Part shown: positions 1-13,000 of the stretch, piece after piece
Layout: each line of letters opens with the position of its first letter
Position numbering within the stretch: position 1 is the first letter of the stretch
Assembly (NCBI GenBank): GCA_020055645.1
Contig: CM034547.1
Coordinates: forward strand, 32,054,513-32,118,512
Origin: Tomocerus qinae
Taxonomy: Eukaryota; Arthropoda; Collembola; Entomobryomorpha; Tomoceridae
Reading direction: 5' to 3'
Length of the DNA stretch: 64,000 bases
Position numbers and translations under genes: made by a program
The notes under the pieces: model-generated
Told to the model about the DNA's origin: nothing
What the model saw: the letters and a program-made list of their open reading frames with translations, nothing else
Databases searched by the model: none

Positions 1-1467
1 GGATAAGAAATAAGATCAGATTGGCCAATGCAATAGCAATACAAAACTATGGCTAACTGTTTTAATAGAATACTTGCGAGAAGTTGAATGTTATATAAAT
101 GGATAGAGCACAACAGAGTTTCTTCTTTCGATCATTTCAAAGCTCAACTAAAATACCAATAATAGCACATTGCCTCGTCCAAATCTTCTCCGTTCTGTAT
201 ATCTCTTCCGTATATACATTCAAAAATATAGGTACTTTCTCTATTATTATTTCTATATGTTCCGATAGGTAAGTAGCTGGCTACTTGAGAATAGTATCAC
301 ACTAATAGTCCATACATGTACTGTACAAGTACCAAGATAGGTACATATAATATACTACTACGCACTTAAAGGACGAAAGAAGAACATTTCTCCCAAATCG
401 AGTTTTTCCGGGAATACTAGAAAATACTACAAGAAAATCTGAGAATGAAACAAGTTCTCTGTCTTTTCTAATCGCTAAACAGACAACTTGGCTTTCTCTT
501 CTGCAAGGAAAGCAGTCTCGTAAAGTAGACTAAACATAGTCCAAACAAACAATGCTTTTCAAGCCTTGGCTTATTTCTCTATTCACAGTATCACGCTTTC
601 GATTACCTACTCAGATGTATCTTACAGCTCTTTTGTACATACTCAGACTCCTATCTAGATCATTCTCTTATTCCTCCTACTTTAAACCTCTTGTTTGGTA
701 GATACCCCTGCTATGCATTTATAGGTATTCAATTGGTGCAGGATATCAAACAATAATATTGCATCTGTTAATATTGCACTGTTTAATTATACTTCACTTA
801 TATATTGTATCTAATACGCTTAAGACTTTCCCAATTGCTAATTAAATTAAATACATTTATAAAGTAATAGCCTTTGGTCCATATGACATTTTTATATTTA
901 TCTTGCCATCACAATAGGTATTTGAAATAGGGAATTAAATACTATAAGAAAGGTTGGCAATGGTACTAGAAAAAAGAAATCCGTGGGAGCATGAGTGTGT
1001 TTGGAAAATGAAATAAGTTTAATACGACCAGCTGAATTGTAAAGCTTTAGTAACTCGACAAAATGACACTAATTAATTATAGGGTCAATATAAAATGTTG
1101 GGACTCGAGAAGTTTTCTTGTAAGTAGGTGTACAAGGAGAGCCAAGACATACAATAAATATAACTCGTGTAATGAATTGTCATTTACTCTTATATATTAA
1201 TGTGTATTTTGTTGTCCACTACTCCTGGTAGAGGTACCGGTAAGAATTGCGACGCACATACTATTAGGTCAAAACAGATAGGAGTACCTATAGATGGGAA
1301 TACACCAGACAAAGCTAACTAAGACACTATGGACTACTACAATAATATTTTCGAGACCCTGAAAAGCAATTTTCTCTGGCGGTTCTCTGATCAGGACTTC
1401 TTTTCGAGCTGGTTGGATGTGGTTTATTCTTGTTTGACTCATTCTCATTTCTTCGATCAATTTACAG
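1..1467 (+). other. Intron of GBA (upstream part)
   Basis: AT-rich, non-coding. I searched for the exon carrying the SEACVG-like catalytic block that should precede 1468 and found none, so the window begins inside an intron. The open frame running from 1329 into the exon is intron read-through. Confidence 0.6.
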
Positions 1468-4400
1468 GATTCACCCCTTGGGAATTGGAGAAAGTTATTA
1501 TTGGAAGTTGGGAACGAGCAGAGCAATATCTCGAAGCCATCATTCGGGTAAGTTTTGTTGCGCTTCACAATTACTAAACTCTTATTCATTTTACTCACTC
1601 CACTCCTGCTTCATAACAAAATGACCAATCAATTTCTTTCGCGGAAGTGTAAGGGAACTCATTCTATGTCATTTCATGGCATATAGGTATCTACCAAATG
1701 AAATTAAGACAATGTGATCTTATTACCTCGTTGATTTTCAAAGCATTCCATGCACAACTGAGGCTAAATTTCGCCGTAGCTTCACAATCTCGGCCATTAA
1801 TTAATGTCCCGATTGTATTCTCGGAAATAAATAGTTCGATCAAAGTGTCATTTTGTATTTCCATGAACTACATAAACACAATTCGCTTTATAGCTAGTTA
1901 CGAACTCATTAGTTTCGCCATAATTGTACCATAAACCCATATCGCAATTTTATTAATTTTTATAGCAGTTGACGGAAATGGGAGCTTCAAGACATTTTGG
2001 GATTTGACATACCTAATTACATAATTTTCTGTATGTATTAGCAAGTCATAATATGCCGTTTACAGAACAGTTTCTTCTAAATCTGTTGGTATAATGCAAG
2101 CAGCACTACAATCAAGGAAATTATTAACATCGACAGAGTTCCATCGGCCTTCGGTTATCACTCCAGTAGATGCAGACGGTTGTCGCTCTGTTTTCGTGAC
2201 CGTAGTAGACGGGAGTTGGAAAAGTTTTTTAGAGATTCTTAAAGAGTTTTTTTAGCTTTGGCCGAGATTACTACACGCAAAGCAGCTAAATGACGGAACT
2301 CTTCCTATTTCTCATTTGCTTCCCATTAAAACCTTCAGAGATTTGGGCATTGGGGGAAAATTTTCTGAATAACGAGCCCTTTAATGGACAAAGAACTTTC
2401 ATTTATGACTTGCCATATGCTCTTCTATCACAAAGATCAGTAGAAACACTAGAAACTGCTCTAATAGTAGCAGATTCTTGAGTCCGAGCGAATCTCTTCT
2501 ACTTTTCTTGTATTATCTTGATCAGTCTAGGATACTTGCTTTCACCTTATATATCTCATACTGCAGTCTCCACCAAATATACAGTCTGCGTTGTAAGTAC
2601 TTATGTTATTAGTCTGTGATGCTACAATATAAATACTACAGTTGGTAGCAGTGAAAGTTTTCAAACTATTTCCAAAATTATGGTCACCATGTCATATCAA
2701 TAGTAACTGTACTAAAAACAGTACTTATGTGGTAGAAAATTACAAATGATTTTACTCAAAAGGGAATCCTGTATAACTCGATTCAATTCTCCCAGGTCAA
2801 TTATTGTTTCATCCATATCGCTTATGCTAAAATGTAATAGTTGACCCTGGAGAGTATGACCCATCGAGAGAGAAAATTGCATGTGAAGATTCTAGATATT
2901 CAGGAGGGTCAATTATTTTGAAGGGGGTGAATTGAATCGAGTAGTAGAGTATTTCTGTTGCTTTGTATGTACATATATGTACGTGGAGAAAGCTACAGAA
3001 ACAAAGTCCGAAGAAAATTATTAGAGAAAGTAACCTTTCACAGATTAAGTAGGTACAAAGGAAACCGCCATCCTCCCCCATGTGGCAATAATGAATGATG
3101 CTAATAAGTAATAGTAAAGAATATAGAGCAAGTGCTATTCTATTTGTCTACTATAACAATAAGATAAATGAGGGAGAGCTGGAGAGGAAGCATAATAGCG
3201 TAATAGTTGTTAAATGTGATGTGGTTATGGAAGAGGGAGTAGTAAAGAGGAAGGTAGCATGTAGTTTGTCGCCAAAGGGATTTAACTAACCACAACCTGC
3301 CAGCCTCAAAGCTTTTGCTTATCCCTTATGGACAGGAAAATAAACAGAAGGAATAAATTTATTATGTGGCTATTCCACAGAGATTAGACGAGATTAGGCA
3401 TTATGATGTGGCGAGAATGACATACCATGGCAAACCAAAGAGCGTTCTAATATTAATCATATATATACTTCCAGTCTTCTAAATAGTCATATAGGCACTC
3501 CATTATAGATGTTGATTCCTTATCAACTTATATATACACATTCAAAATAAATATATTGACTGAACTTCTCCAGGCCATTTTCCATTCCCAAATACTATGC
3601 ATCAGATATATGCAGGGGAAGAAAAGGAGGTACCCTTCCTAGTGTGCACTCAATACTATTATTATGATGCAATATGTAAGGGTATATGTTTATCTATTCT
3701 ACATATCATGTTACATTTATAAGAGACCAAGCACTACATTATTGTAGATATTTGAAAGTTTAAGCTAGGAGGAGAGACGAGAGGAGATACTACTACTGAC
3801 ATAGTTAATGATACACATAGACAGAATGACATACATGGGACATTAAAATGACATGAGTGCCAGAGCCAGAGGTCTTGTCGACTCTGTTCTCTTCCGCGGC
3901 TACACACACTATATTATATTAACCTAGTGTATTATGTAGAGCAGACCTGCCCTATCTGAACAGATAACACAAGACATCAATTTGTTTACTATGCACTAAT
4001 AATAGAGTATATATTATCCTATAGTCAGCTGACACGCTCTTCCATCCTTAAGGATATTCCCATTTGATAGTCTGTAGACATGTACTTTACTGATTGCTCT
4101 GCTAATACGCCATGTGTACCAAGTGCCATGACATGGCATCGCAGGGCTCTAGTATTTATCTCCTGTAAAACCAACATATGAAGATGTGCATGCAAAATGG
4201 TAAATGTCAACTGCTAATGGACTGGATTTGCTTTGATTTGCGAATTACAGGACATGAAAAATTGGGTGGGAGGCTGGATCGACTGGAATCTCGCTTTAGA
4301 CTTGAAAGGAGGTCCCAACTGGGCGAAACTAGCCGCTGATGCTGCAATTTTAGTTGATGCCCCTAATGATGAGTTCTTCAAGCAGCCCATTTACTACGCC

Positions 4401-7042
4401 ATCGGCCATGTGTCAAAGTTCGTCCCGGCGGACTCTATCCGCATCCAAATGAATTCCATTACAGATAATCCTCCAAGAAATTTACAATCTGTTGCGTTCC
4501 TCCGCCCCGATAATGGAACTGTTATCGTCTTTCTCAATAAGTCAGTAATATTTTTCATCTTACTATTTATTTCTTTTGTTTCTTTCCTTATCTATTATTA
4601 ATATTTACACGATATGTGAACAATATGAACCTACCTAAATAAGATGGGAAGTGACTTCTTATCTATTATCACCTATACACATAATATAAGCTTTAGATAG
4701 GTAATATCTGGACACAACCATTTTGCATATCTGGATCTGCAGCCTGTATGAATCTATTGTGTACAATTTATGCATATGATAACCGTAGCCAAAAACCTAA
4801 ACTAAGAATGTATAAATTACTGTTAGAATCAGCCAACATCAGACCTATGGTTGCCCTGTGGTACGGCGATAAGCCTTCTGATTGGCTGAAATTTTTTGAA
4901 ATCCAGCCTTCTGATTGGCTATTTCTATGACGAAAATTCTATAGATTACCCAAATGGGGACATTTTAGCAAATTTTGAATTGTTGCAAGCTACAATGCAG
5001 TCATATCATGAATCATCTATTTTATTGCCTAATAGTTTTCATTTCAAGTAGACCTTCATTCTGGAATATGATATTGAGCAATGAGAATGAGAAATGTATA
5101 TATTGAGCTATTTACATGCACGTCTTATGCAGTTATTACACTATAAATTTTATGCCATTGAACTATGAATCATCTATTTTTATTACCTACCAGCATAGAG
5201 ATAGTATAGGTAGGTATATCTAGAGAGAGCCTATCGTATTCCATCAATGTTATAAATTGAATAATAGTGACGTGTAATAATTAATTTTGATTGGCTATGA
5301 GGGATGAAGTCGGAGGCAATTCAAATTCATTTTGTACGAAAACACATGAGAATAGCTTTCGCGCACATCCCCTCATTATGTCATGTGCTTTTCCGCATCC
5401 TTTTCAAATGCTCTCTCTAGCCTACCAGTTTCCCTTTCAATGTAGACTTTTATTCTGTGATACGATATTGAGCATGAGCAATGAGAAACAAGTATAAACC
5501 GGAAGAACACACATTGTGGATATATAAATATAGTGCATAATCCTCATAATCGAACAAGGAATGATGTGATTAATATTAAATTAGTATCGTACAAACAAAC
5601 ACTTCCTACAATGACCTTTAAAATGATAACTCAGCAAGCAAATTACTGATAACTGAAAAATGTGTGAATACTAAATATATCTAAACATTAGACCGTTTCT
5701 GGTGATTCCTGACCACCCGATCCTTGTTCCTCAGTAGTATCCAGGCGTCGATAGCCTTTCTTAGACAAGTTTTCCTTCTTAGCTTTGGTAAACTTCTTAA
5801 TAGCATTTAAACGCTGATGGTAATAAAAATAGATGATTCATAGTTCATGGCATAAAATTTATAGTGTAATAACTGCATAAGACGTGCATGTAAATAGCTC
5901 AATATATACATTTCTCATTCTCATTGCTCAATATCATATTCCAGAATGAAGGTCTACTTGAAATGAAAACCATTAGGCAAAATAGATGATTCATGATATG
6001 ACTGCATTGTAGCTTGCAGCAATTCAAAATTTGCTAAAATGTCCCCATTTGGGTAATCTATAGAATTTTCGTCATAGAAATAGCCAATCAGAAGGCTGGA
6101 TTTCAAAAAATTTCAGCCAATCAGAAGGCTTATCGCCGTACCACAGGGCAACCATAGGTCTGATGTTGGCTGATTCTAACAGTAATGGAGTAATACAAGG
6201 TTTCAGGTATCAATTTGTGTACAAATCTTTTATAATTAGCAGCAAGTGTACCATTGAATTTTTTTGGTTGGAAAAGTAATTATCACAATATATTTGAAAT
6301 ATAGATTGATGTCAAGAAAGTACTACTCGTAATTAGTATACTGTATTTTAATTCAGGAAAACCGTGCAGTTTTAGCAGATTATGTATGTGAGTATATTCA
6401 TATAGATCAGATCTAAGCAGGTGTATTGAAAGAATGACAACAATGCAGTAATTGACCCAGAACAGGGAAGGCAAGTGCCGCAGTGCTGTTTAATTGAGTT
6501 ACCGAACTGAAGTGTCTTTCGTATTAACACATTCTCGGGTGGGTGATATATAATACATTAACTTGAGAGAACGTCATGGACAATATTCAGTAAAGATTGT
6601 GTACTCAGTCAGTAATAGTGGAGATGAGTGTGGTAGAGTCTGAAGTGTAGACAATTCTAGGAGAATGTGACACACGTGTTGGGCAGGGTTGTGCTGGCAT
6701 TGGATGGCATGGCATGTCATTACGATACTATGAGTGCACCCAGGATAGAGTCATGGAACCGCATGCCATTGACAATATCACATAATTTGTCCTGTGTCCA
6801 ATAACATAACCCTTCCTCTCCGTATTGTCTTTTACCCCATTTCCTTGTGCCATTACGGAATTTTTTCTGTATATTATGTACGTGAGTGATTTTTATTCGG
6901 GTTGAAATTGAATGTTTGTCTCGTCTCTTGTTTTCCTCACAGACTCAACTACGATGCCAAAGTCTCTCTTTTTGATGAGCAAAGGGGAAGTGTATTTCTC
7001 AGCATTCCTGCCAAATCGATTCAAACGTTGCTTTATTGGTGA
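1468..7042 (+). CDS. GBA: Lysosomal acid glucosylceramidase, C-terminal three exons (5' partial)
   Basis: This is the 3' end of a GH30 glucosylceramidase gene; the enzyme splits glucosylceramide into glucose and ceramide in lysosomes. Three exons are readable: 1468-1547, 4251-4540 and 6943-7042, with donors gtaagt and gtcagt, acceptors ttacag and ctcacag, and phases that agree. They encode the last 155 residues. The first exon has the family block ending GSWERAEQYLEAIIR (human GSWDRGMQYSHSIIT). The second has GWIDWNLALDLKGGPNW followed by YYAIGHVSKFVP and the beta-sheet domain block VAFLRPDNGTVIVFLN. The third ends at TLLYW-stop, aligning with the TYLWRRQ end of the human enzyme. The catalytic nucleophile (SEA block) would sit in the exon just upstream, outside the window. 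A possible poly(A) signal AATAAA lies at 7316-7321. Identity is firm; the gene's 5' part is missing because the window starts inside an intron. Confidence 0.93.
1548..4250 (+). other. GBA intron
   Basis: A 2.7-kb intron between two well-supported GBA exons. The open frames inside it (for example around 1698, 2290 and 3095) are short and show no family resemblance. I see no repeats or RNA genes. Confidence 0.7.
4816..5187 (+). repeat. Left arm of a 370-bp inverted duplication in the last GBA intron
   Basis: This segment reappears, reverse-complemented and almost unchanged, at 5819-6186. Both arms contain two copies of a phrase with TTCTGATTGGCT. The arms flank a 631-bp spacer. The arrangement fits a fold-back or MITE-like element, or a local inverted duplication; no target-site duplication is obvious at the outer ends. 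A diverged, direct-orientation echo of the arm (the segment around the phrase ATATTGAGCA) also occurs in the spacer near 5435-5500. Confidence 0.9.
5688..5813 (-). CDS. Candidate 3'-terminal exon of an unidentified antisense gene
   Basis: On the minus strand the pyrimidine-rich tract and acceptor ending ttaccatcag lead into 41 open codons and a TAA. The peptide is strongly basic (RLNAIKKFTKAKKENLSKKG), then acidic, and ends -SPETV, which fits a class I PDZ-ligand (T-x-V). I do not recognise the family. The composition looks more coding-like than its surroundings, but I could not find earlier exons on the minus strand between 6190 and 7000. It lies inside the spacer of the inverted duplication, within a GBA intron on the opposite strand. 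It may be a pseudogene fragment carried with the duplication. Confidence 0.3.
   Translation of the reverse strand, partial: RLNAIKKFTKAKKENLSKKGYRRLDTTEEQGSGGQESPETV
5819..6186 (-). repeat. Right arm of the inverted duplication in the last GBA intron
   Basis: This is the reverse complement of 4816-5187 with only scattered differences. Its inner end lies five bases from the acceptor-like site of the candidate antisense exon at 5688-5813. The arm could therefore be the native intron of that exon, and the left arm a copy of it. Confidence 0.9.
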
Positions 7043-10000
7043 GTGAAATGAGTATCTGTCTCTCTTAGTATAAACGGAAGAAAGAGCACTCCTCACTCAG
7101 CCCTCTCATCTTTTGAATGGAACTGTCCGCCTGAAAAAACAGACAATGTCGTTGCCATCTTAAGTTAAGAAGGAAGCCAAACCATCCAATAAGTCTCATC
7201 TGTGCAATAATCCTAATAATGAAGGGAGAGTCAAATGACAGAGACAGAGCTTTTGGGGTGACAAAGCAACCCACAAATTAAACCCGTCTGGCACACCGCG
7301 GCATTCTTGTGGTGTAATAAAAATGTCGACGTAATATCAGCTCAGGTTACTAATAATACTTCTCTTCGCCAAGAGTTAAGAAGATGGGACCCATTTGGAT
7401 TATTACATACCTATTTTGTACTGCTTATCTCACTCGCCTAGTTATAACTTACTCCGACAGAGAAAAGACCCAAATTGAAGTGCTCCTTTTAAATGCTTCG
7501 TTAACCCTTTTGCCATTTGTTGTCTTCCGAGGCTGCTGAGTTGCTCGCACTGGCATTCCTATTTTTGAACCGATGCTACCACTCACACACCTTATCTATT
7601 CTCTTTATTGTTTTCTTTCAAAATGTCAAATTATATCCTATTGTGATTTTAACGGCAATGTTGAAACATTCCTGTTAGGTTTGTTAAAAAAGTCTGTAGT
7701 TATGTATATACTATTAGTGCTAGATAATGATCAGTGATGTTTAGAGTAACTATCTAAAGTACAATTAATTTAAATGTCTTACGTATTGTACGTTCGTGTG
7801 TATTGTGCTAAAACCTAACATTGTATGTATATCAAGCTACAACAATTTCAAATTGCCATATATTTATATACTTAAAAGTGTTTATGAAGATGTACTCAGG
7901 TTAGGATAATTTAATTTGTTATCCATAAGTCTACTACAGTGTGGTTTGACATACATTAAATATAATCTCATGGTAATGTATTTGATTTTTCATACAAAAT
8001 TCACAAAAGTGGCCAAAGTAAAAGTACACACACATACAAAGTTTGAGGAATTGAATTTTCCATTAGTCTTTGTAGATAGGGCATAGGAAAATCAAATATT
8101 TTAATTTCCTAACCTTAGGTAACCTAATCGACTGACCTACCTACCTACCACAAAAGGTCATTGTTTCAAAGGTAGATCATTATCTCACTTCAAAAGCACT
8201 ACTGCATTAACTTTAAGTAGGCCAGCTCATGCACTATGTAACAAGACTGTCAAAGTGACAATTACACTGTTACTATGTTCTATCATTGTGGCATAAACCA
8301 CCTCATCCACTACTATAGAGTTGTACTCAGCTGATTACATTAGCGTGCTTGCAGATCAAAGTGTCTGCAGTCGTGTCCACAAACCAGAAGCTTGTAGCAT
8401 GTACTGCATTATACTTTTAGTTCAGTAGGGTGACATTTATTTTTGACAATGTTACATTTTACTGTTTTATTCAGTACTCACTAAATTAGTGTTACCAGCA
8501 ATTGTGAATTTACTCGACATGATTATTGTGTTTCGTATTCCTGTATTTCCACTTTAATTAACAACCTCTAAACTTGTGTGGTAGTATACTTTAAACCTTG
8601 TATGTAAAAAACCATAATATAGGCCATGCAATTGATATGAATGCAAGTCCACAATTTACATGCAAATTGACGGTAAAAATGAAATCATCTTTTAACGTAA
8701 GTGTATAAACGTTTGTCTTAAAATACATTTTATACCCATTTACGATTTAATCATAATTTTATTTAAGTTCAAAGGAAATTTTACATGAATTTTGCAGCTT
8801 AATGAGATGCCCTTGTTTAAGATTAGGATAAACGACCTCATCCTAATTTTTGATCTTGACACAGATCCCCATATCATATCGATTATGTAGTTTGGTTAAA
8901 TAGTTCCCAATTTCATATTTGACGAGTACAGTACAGAGCCACGTGCCATGGCACTGCCACTCAAGCTCATCTCGGCATCAGTTTCTGTTGTAAGTAAGTT
9001 AGGATTGGAAATAGCTGGAGAATTGTTTGTGCGAGATATATTTATGTTTTGTGTAACGGTGGCCGAGTATGGATTGGAGACGTTTGGAGTTCTGGTATGT
9101 TGCTTTGCTTTCCGTATCTTGTAATATAGGAGAGCGTAATGTGTTTGTAATGTAAGGAACAAGAAGAAGCAGAAGTGAGGCGTGACTGGAGCCACTTCTC
9201 ATTCTCATTCTCAGCCCGTGCATCAGATGACATTTTTACGACAATGCGTCCCATCAATTCTGTCCAACTTTGTGCATAACTGCTCTAATAAATTGACTTG
9301 CAAGCATTCTACTCTCTATATAATCTCCTCTTCCCTTTCCTCAAATACACAATCTTAACTTGCACTCACTAACTAAGCTTACATTAGTTATCGTTAGACA
9401 TACACCTATAATATGTACATCCTATGTATTAAACATAACCTACTTCACTTAATAGTACTTAAGGTACGTATAGAGTTCTCATATAATAAATATCTTCCAA
9501 CTACACGGAATGAGAACAATATACAAGACACTTTTCTGCACAAAAGTGGCACACCGAGAAAATTGCATGCTTAGACATATATATATATGAACATGCACTA
9601 AGGAAAATGAAGAGGATCCGGCAATGCCAAAAGAAGAATTTATGCTACACAGATACATTTTATTTATTTACTAACTATGCATATAATATAAGATGTTACA
9701 ACCTCTTCATTCTATTCTAATAAAACATTCTACTTATAGTGCAAGTAAAAATATCCTATTCCTAACGTAAGCATCTTTAGGTAAAAGAACATTGTTAAGT
9801 TATTGTAGCTAACTTGACACTTGACACTAGTAGCAAACCTAAGAATCGAGTAATTTAAACACATCCTCCCTACAGATTTCACAGTACTTAAAATATTACA
9901 ACCGTTTTGCAGCTCTGAGCACCATTCACTTCTACAAAAGACATAACATACATTGTAAATAATATTGTATTCATACAACCATCATCACTAACTTTATTTA

Positions 10001-13000
10001 GTTTTGATAGAATAATAGACCACAATTCTCATATTAAGGCAGTTACTTTGTTTTAGTTTATAGCACTTCCTCAACTGTTACGCTTAAGAATGCATTAGTC
10101 ATAAGAAATCACAAATTTTTCTCTAACCTCAATAGTTCTACATTGTACTAATCTAGCCGAACTATATTGACAGGATGTACTATCCTCTTCTCTTCTATGA
10201 TAATCTATTTATATTCAAACTTCAATCATCAAGATAAACACCGCAAAATTGAATAGGTTACACAAAACTAAACTTATGACCTTCAGTAAACCAATGCTAT
10301 GATGCGATTGAAATGCAAATATGATTAGCTTTGACAAACTTTCAAGCAAGGACAAAACGAGTTTCGGGTTTGATATGATACCAAGTACTTATCTATTTAC
10401 ATGTAATATTCTATACAAAAATCACAGCTTGTGAATCTAATCGCCTAAAATGAATAGTAAACAAACAACAATTTTGATTGTTTGTGAGAAGTTTGCCTAC
10501 AAACTTTAAGGAAAAGGACAAATTGGGCAAAACCATGAGTCGGTGTGCGTCATACTTCACGAGAGTAATGTAAAATAAATAAATAAGGTACGCCTCCTTT
10601 TCCAACTTGAAAACAAAAATAAATAGTGTGCACATGCCGGCAAATTACTATTTATAGTTACAGAAAATGACAAGATTTATTTTACGCAGCAAGGAATGAA
10701 TGAATAATGAACATAATTATGTACATGTTAGCAGTCTCAAAAGAATCTGATGCATGTCACACAAGTTTCTTTCATAAAATAAGTCTTAATGAAGTAACAT
10801 TGAATGTAAACTTTGATAAATACTCAGTAGATGTATATGGAATGCTAGAAAATTGCAAATCCTTCGTGAGGAATTCTCTGTTAAGATGTGATTTCATAGA
10901 AATAAGGAAAAAGTGAGTCGGAGCACATTTTTGATGACAAAATAGCGGAGAGTGTGAAGTGGAGTAGAGAGGAGATAATTATGATGTTATTTACGTCACA
11001 AGTTTTTCAGTGCCTGCCTACTTCAAATATTTATACAGAGGAACGTGAATGAAAAGTGTTTGGGGAGTGTAGGACTTCATACAAAGTTGTTTAACCTTGG
11101 CCCACGTCACATCCACATCTCGCATCCTATTCCAATTTGAAGCGGAGTCTATCCATGGGTTATGCAAAATTCAGTTGACTTGACTTGAATCAAATTGACA
11201 GTTCATTCATTGCGTGCTGTCCGTATATTTCATTTATTTAGCTATTGCATGCAAAGGAAACAGTAAAAAAGAAGGTCGAGTCGCACAGCACGGGTAGATT
11301 GCTAGGAAAGGAACAAAAAACAGTAGGACTGACTGACTAGGCAAACAACTAGGTACCACTGCTGCTAATATATGTGATTTTAGCACTCTGTTTTACCACG
11401 AAATAGTGACAAATAGGGCACCAGTGTACATGTCCATTTACGAAGCAAATTCAATTCACCGTGTCCAATTCTCTTTCCTACCAAATGCATTTCTACTAGT
11501 ACCAATTCAGAGTTCGTTCAGCTGAGTGTGTTCATTTTAGATTCGTTCTATTTGATTTTACATAGAAAAGTGGTTTGGAGTAGATAGTTTGATTTTACCT
11601 GTTTGAAGTAAAATGCTGTGAAAACTATTATTAATTGAATCATGATGGATTCGCCAAAAATCAAAGACACCATAGTGTTGCCCTAATTAGTTGCTGCAAT
11701 TGTCCTGCCAAAGAGGAGTTCTGAAGTTTGACTGTTGGAGACGGTTGTACTATTGATTAACCGATTGAACAAACGAACATGGAGACGAAACCACTTATGT
11801 GTATGTACGCATTTAACCAACCAGCAGACCTCATTGTGAATACGTCCCTCTTGGTCATCTTTCAACAGTAGTCTAATTCACCGATGTCAAAGGCCCGTTC
11901 GCTCAAACAACACCCGTTCTGACCTGTGGTGATTTCTAGTAGGGATAAAGTGTACACACCAAAGGTGTAAGTGTCTCTCTGCCCTCATTAGACGTGCCTC
12001 ACTTCCAGACTACTCTTTGTTGCCCAGACTCGCTCTGCCGTGTCATTCAATATTGTCAGCTCTATTCTTTATTCAAAACCATGGACATGTGAAAGGAATT
12101 GCGTGATACTCCACTGTATTTAACCAACTACCCAATCCTTTTCAAAGATAGGCTAAAATAAATTACATTTTTTATTTATAGCACTCTTTACGAACGGTGA
12201 GTTGAACTCCAGTGGATAGTGATTGCTTTGAAATTCATAGAGATAGTAGAGATAACAGATAGTAATTGTTGAGTCAGAAGTAGCTATCTGAGAACCACCT
12301 AAGAATAAATACCTATTCAATACACAGCTCAATATTCTTTTTGAGATAGTGCTCAATTGTCAATAAAATATTTTTAGCCGAAACGTGCACGCACAATATA
12401 GAAGACAAACTAAGCAATAGTATTACAGTGAAATCACTTCGAATTGGCATGTCTTTTAGATGCTTGTACTATTAGTCAGTATTGTGTCAATGCCACTGTT
12501 TCCAACTAATGTAAAGGAATGACAGCTTGCCAGAAAAACAATCTCTTGATTCTCTCTGCCAGCAAAATCTTTTTTCTTGAGAGAGAAGAGTCAAAGGAGT
12601 ATAGCAAATATCATTCGTATAAATACACACACTGTATAGGTACACGGTACACTAATATATAAACCAGTGCAATTAAGCTTAAATTGTGTCTAAATGAGAT
12701 TTTATTACATTCTAAATTCTTACACAGTTCTTTACTCAGTAAGGTTAAGTATACATGAGGTATCACCATAAGGTATAAGGTATAGCCATGATTATAAACT
12801 GAAAGGAGTGTGTGCCATATAGTAAATAAATACGCAGTAGAATCCCAAATTGCAAGGACATAAGGCAGAGTAGATAATCATTATACACCTATGTTAACTC
12901 GTCTACAGAAATAAATTCTGTTTTTGTTTTTCCCTGTCTCAAAGTCCTGAGTGTGAATTTCAGACCCATGGCTTTGTCAAAGACTTTAGCAGAACCAACC

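Noticed and set aside
1269..1598. 109-codon minus-strand frame at the first visible GBA exon
   Set aside because: It is the antisense shadow of GBA exon 1468-1547 and adjacent intron.
8948..9124. 58-codon plus-strand frame starting MALPLKLIS with a gtaagtaag donor after 14 codons, as first exon of the FAM169-like gene
   Set aside because: The start context is good, but the peptide does not resemble the FAM169 N-terminus and no in-phase next exon could be found.
10707..10916. 70-codon frame ending at a gtgagt donor as an upstream FAM169-like exon
   Set aside because: The donor is good but no clear acceptor defines its start, and the peptide has no similarity to the family.
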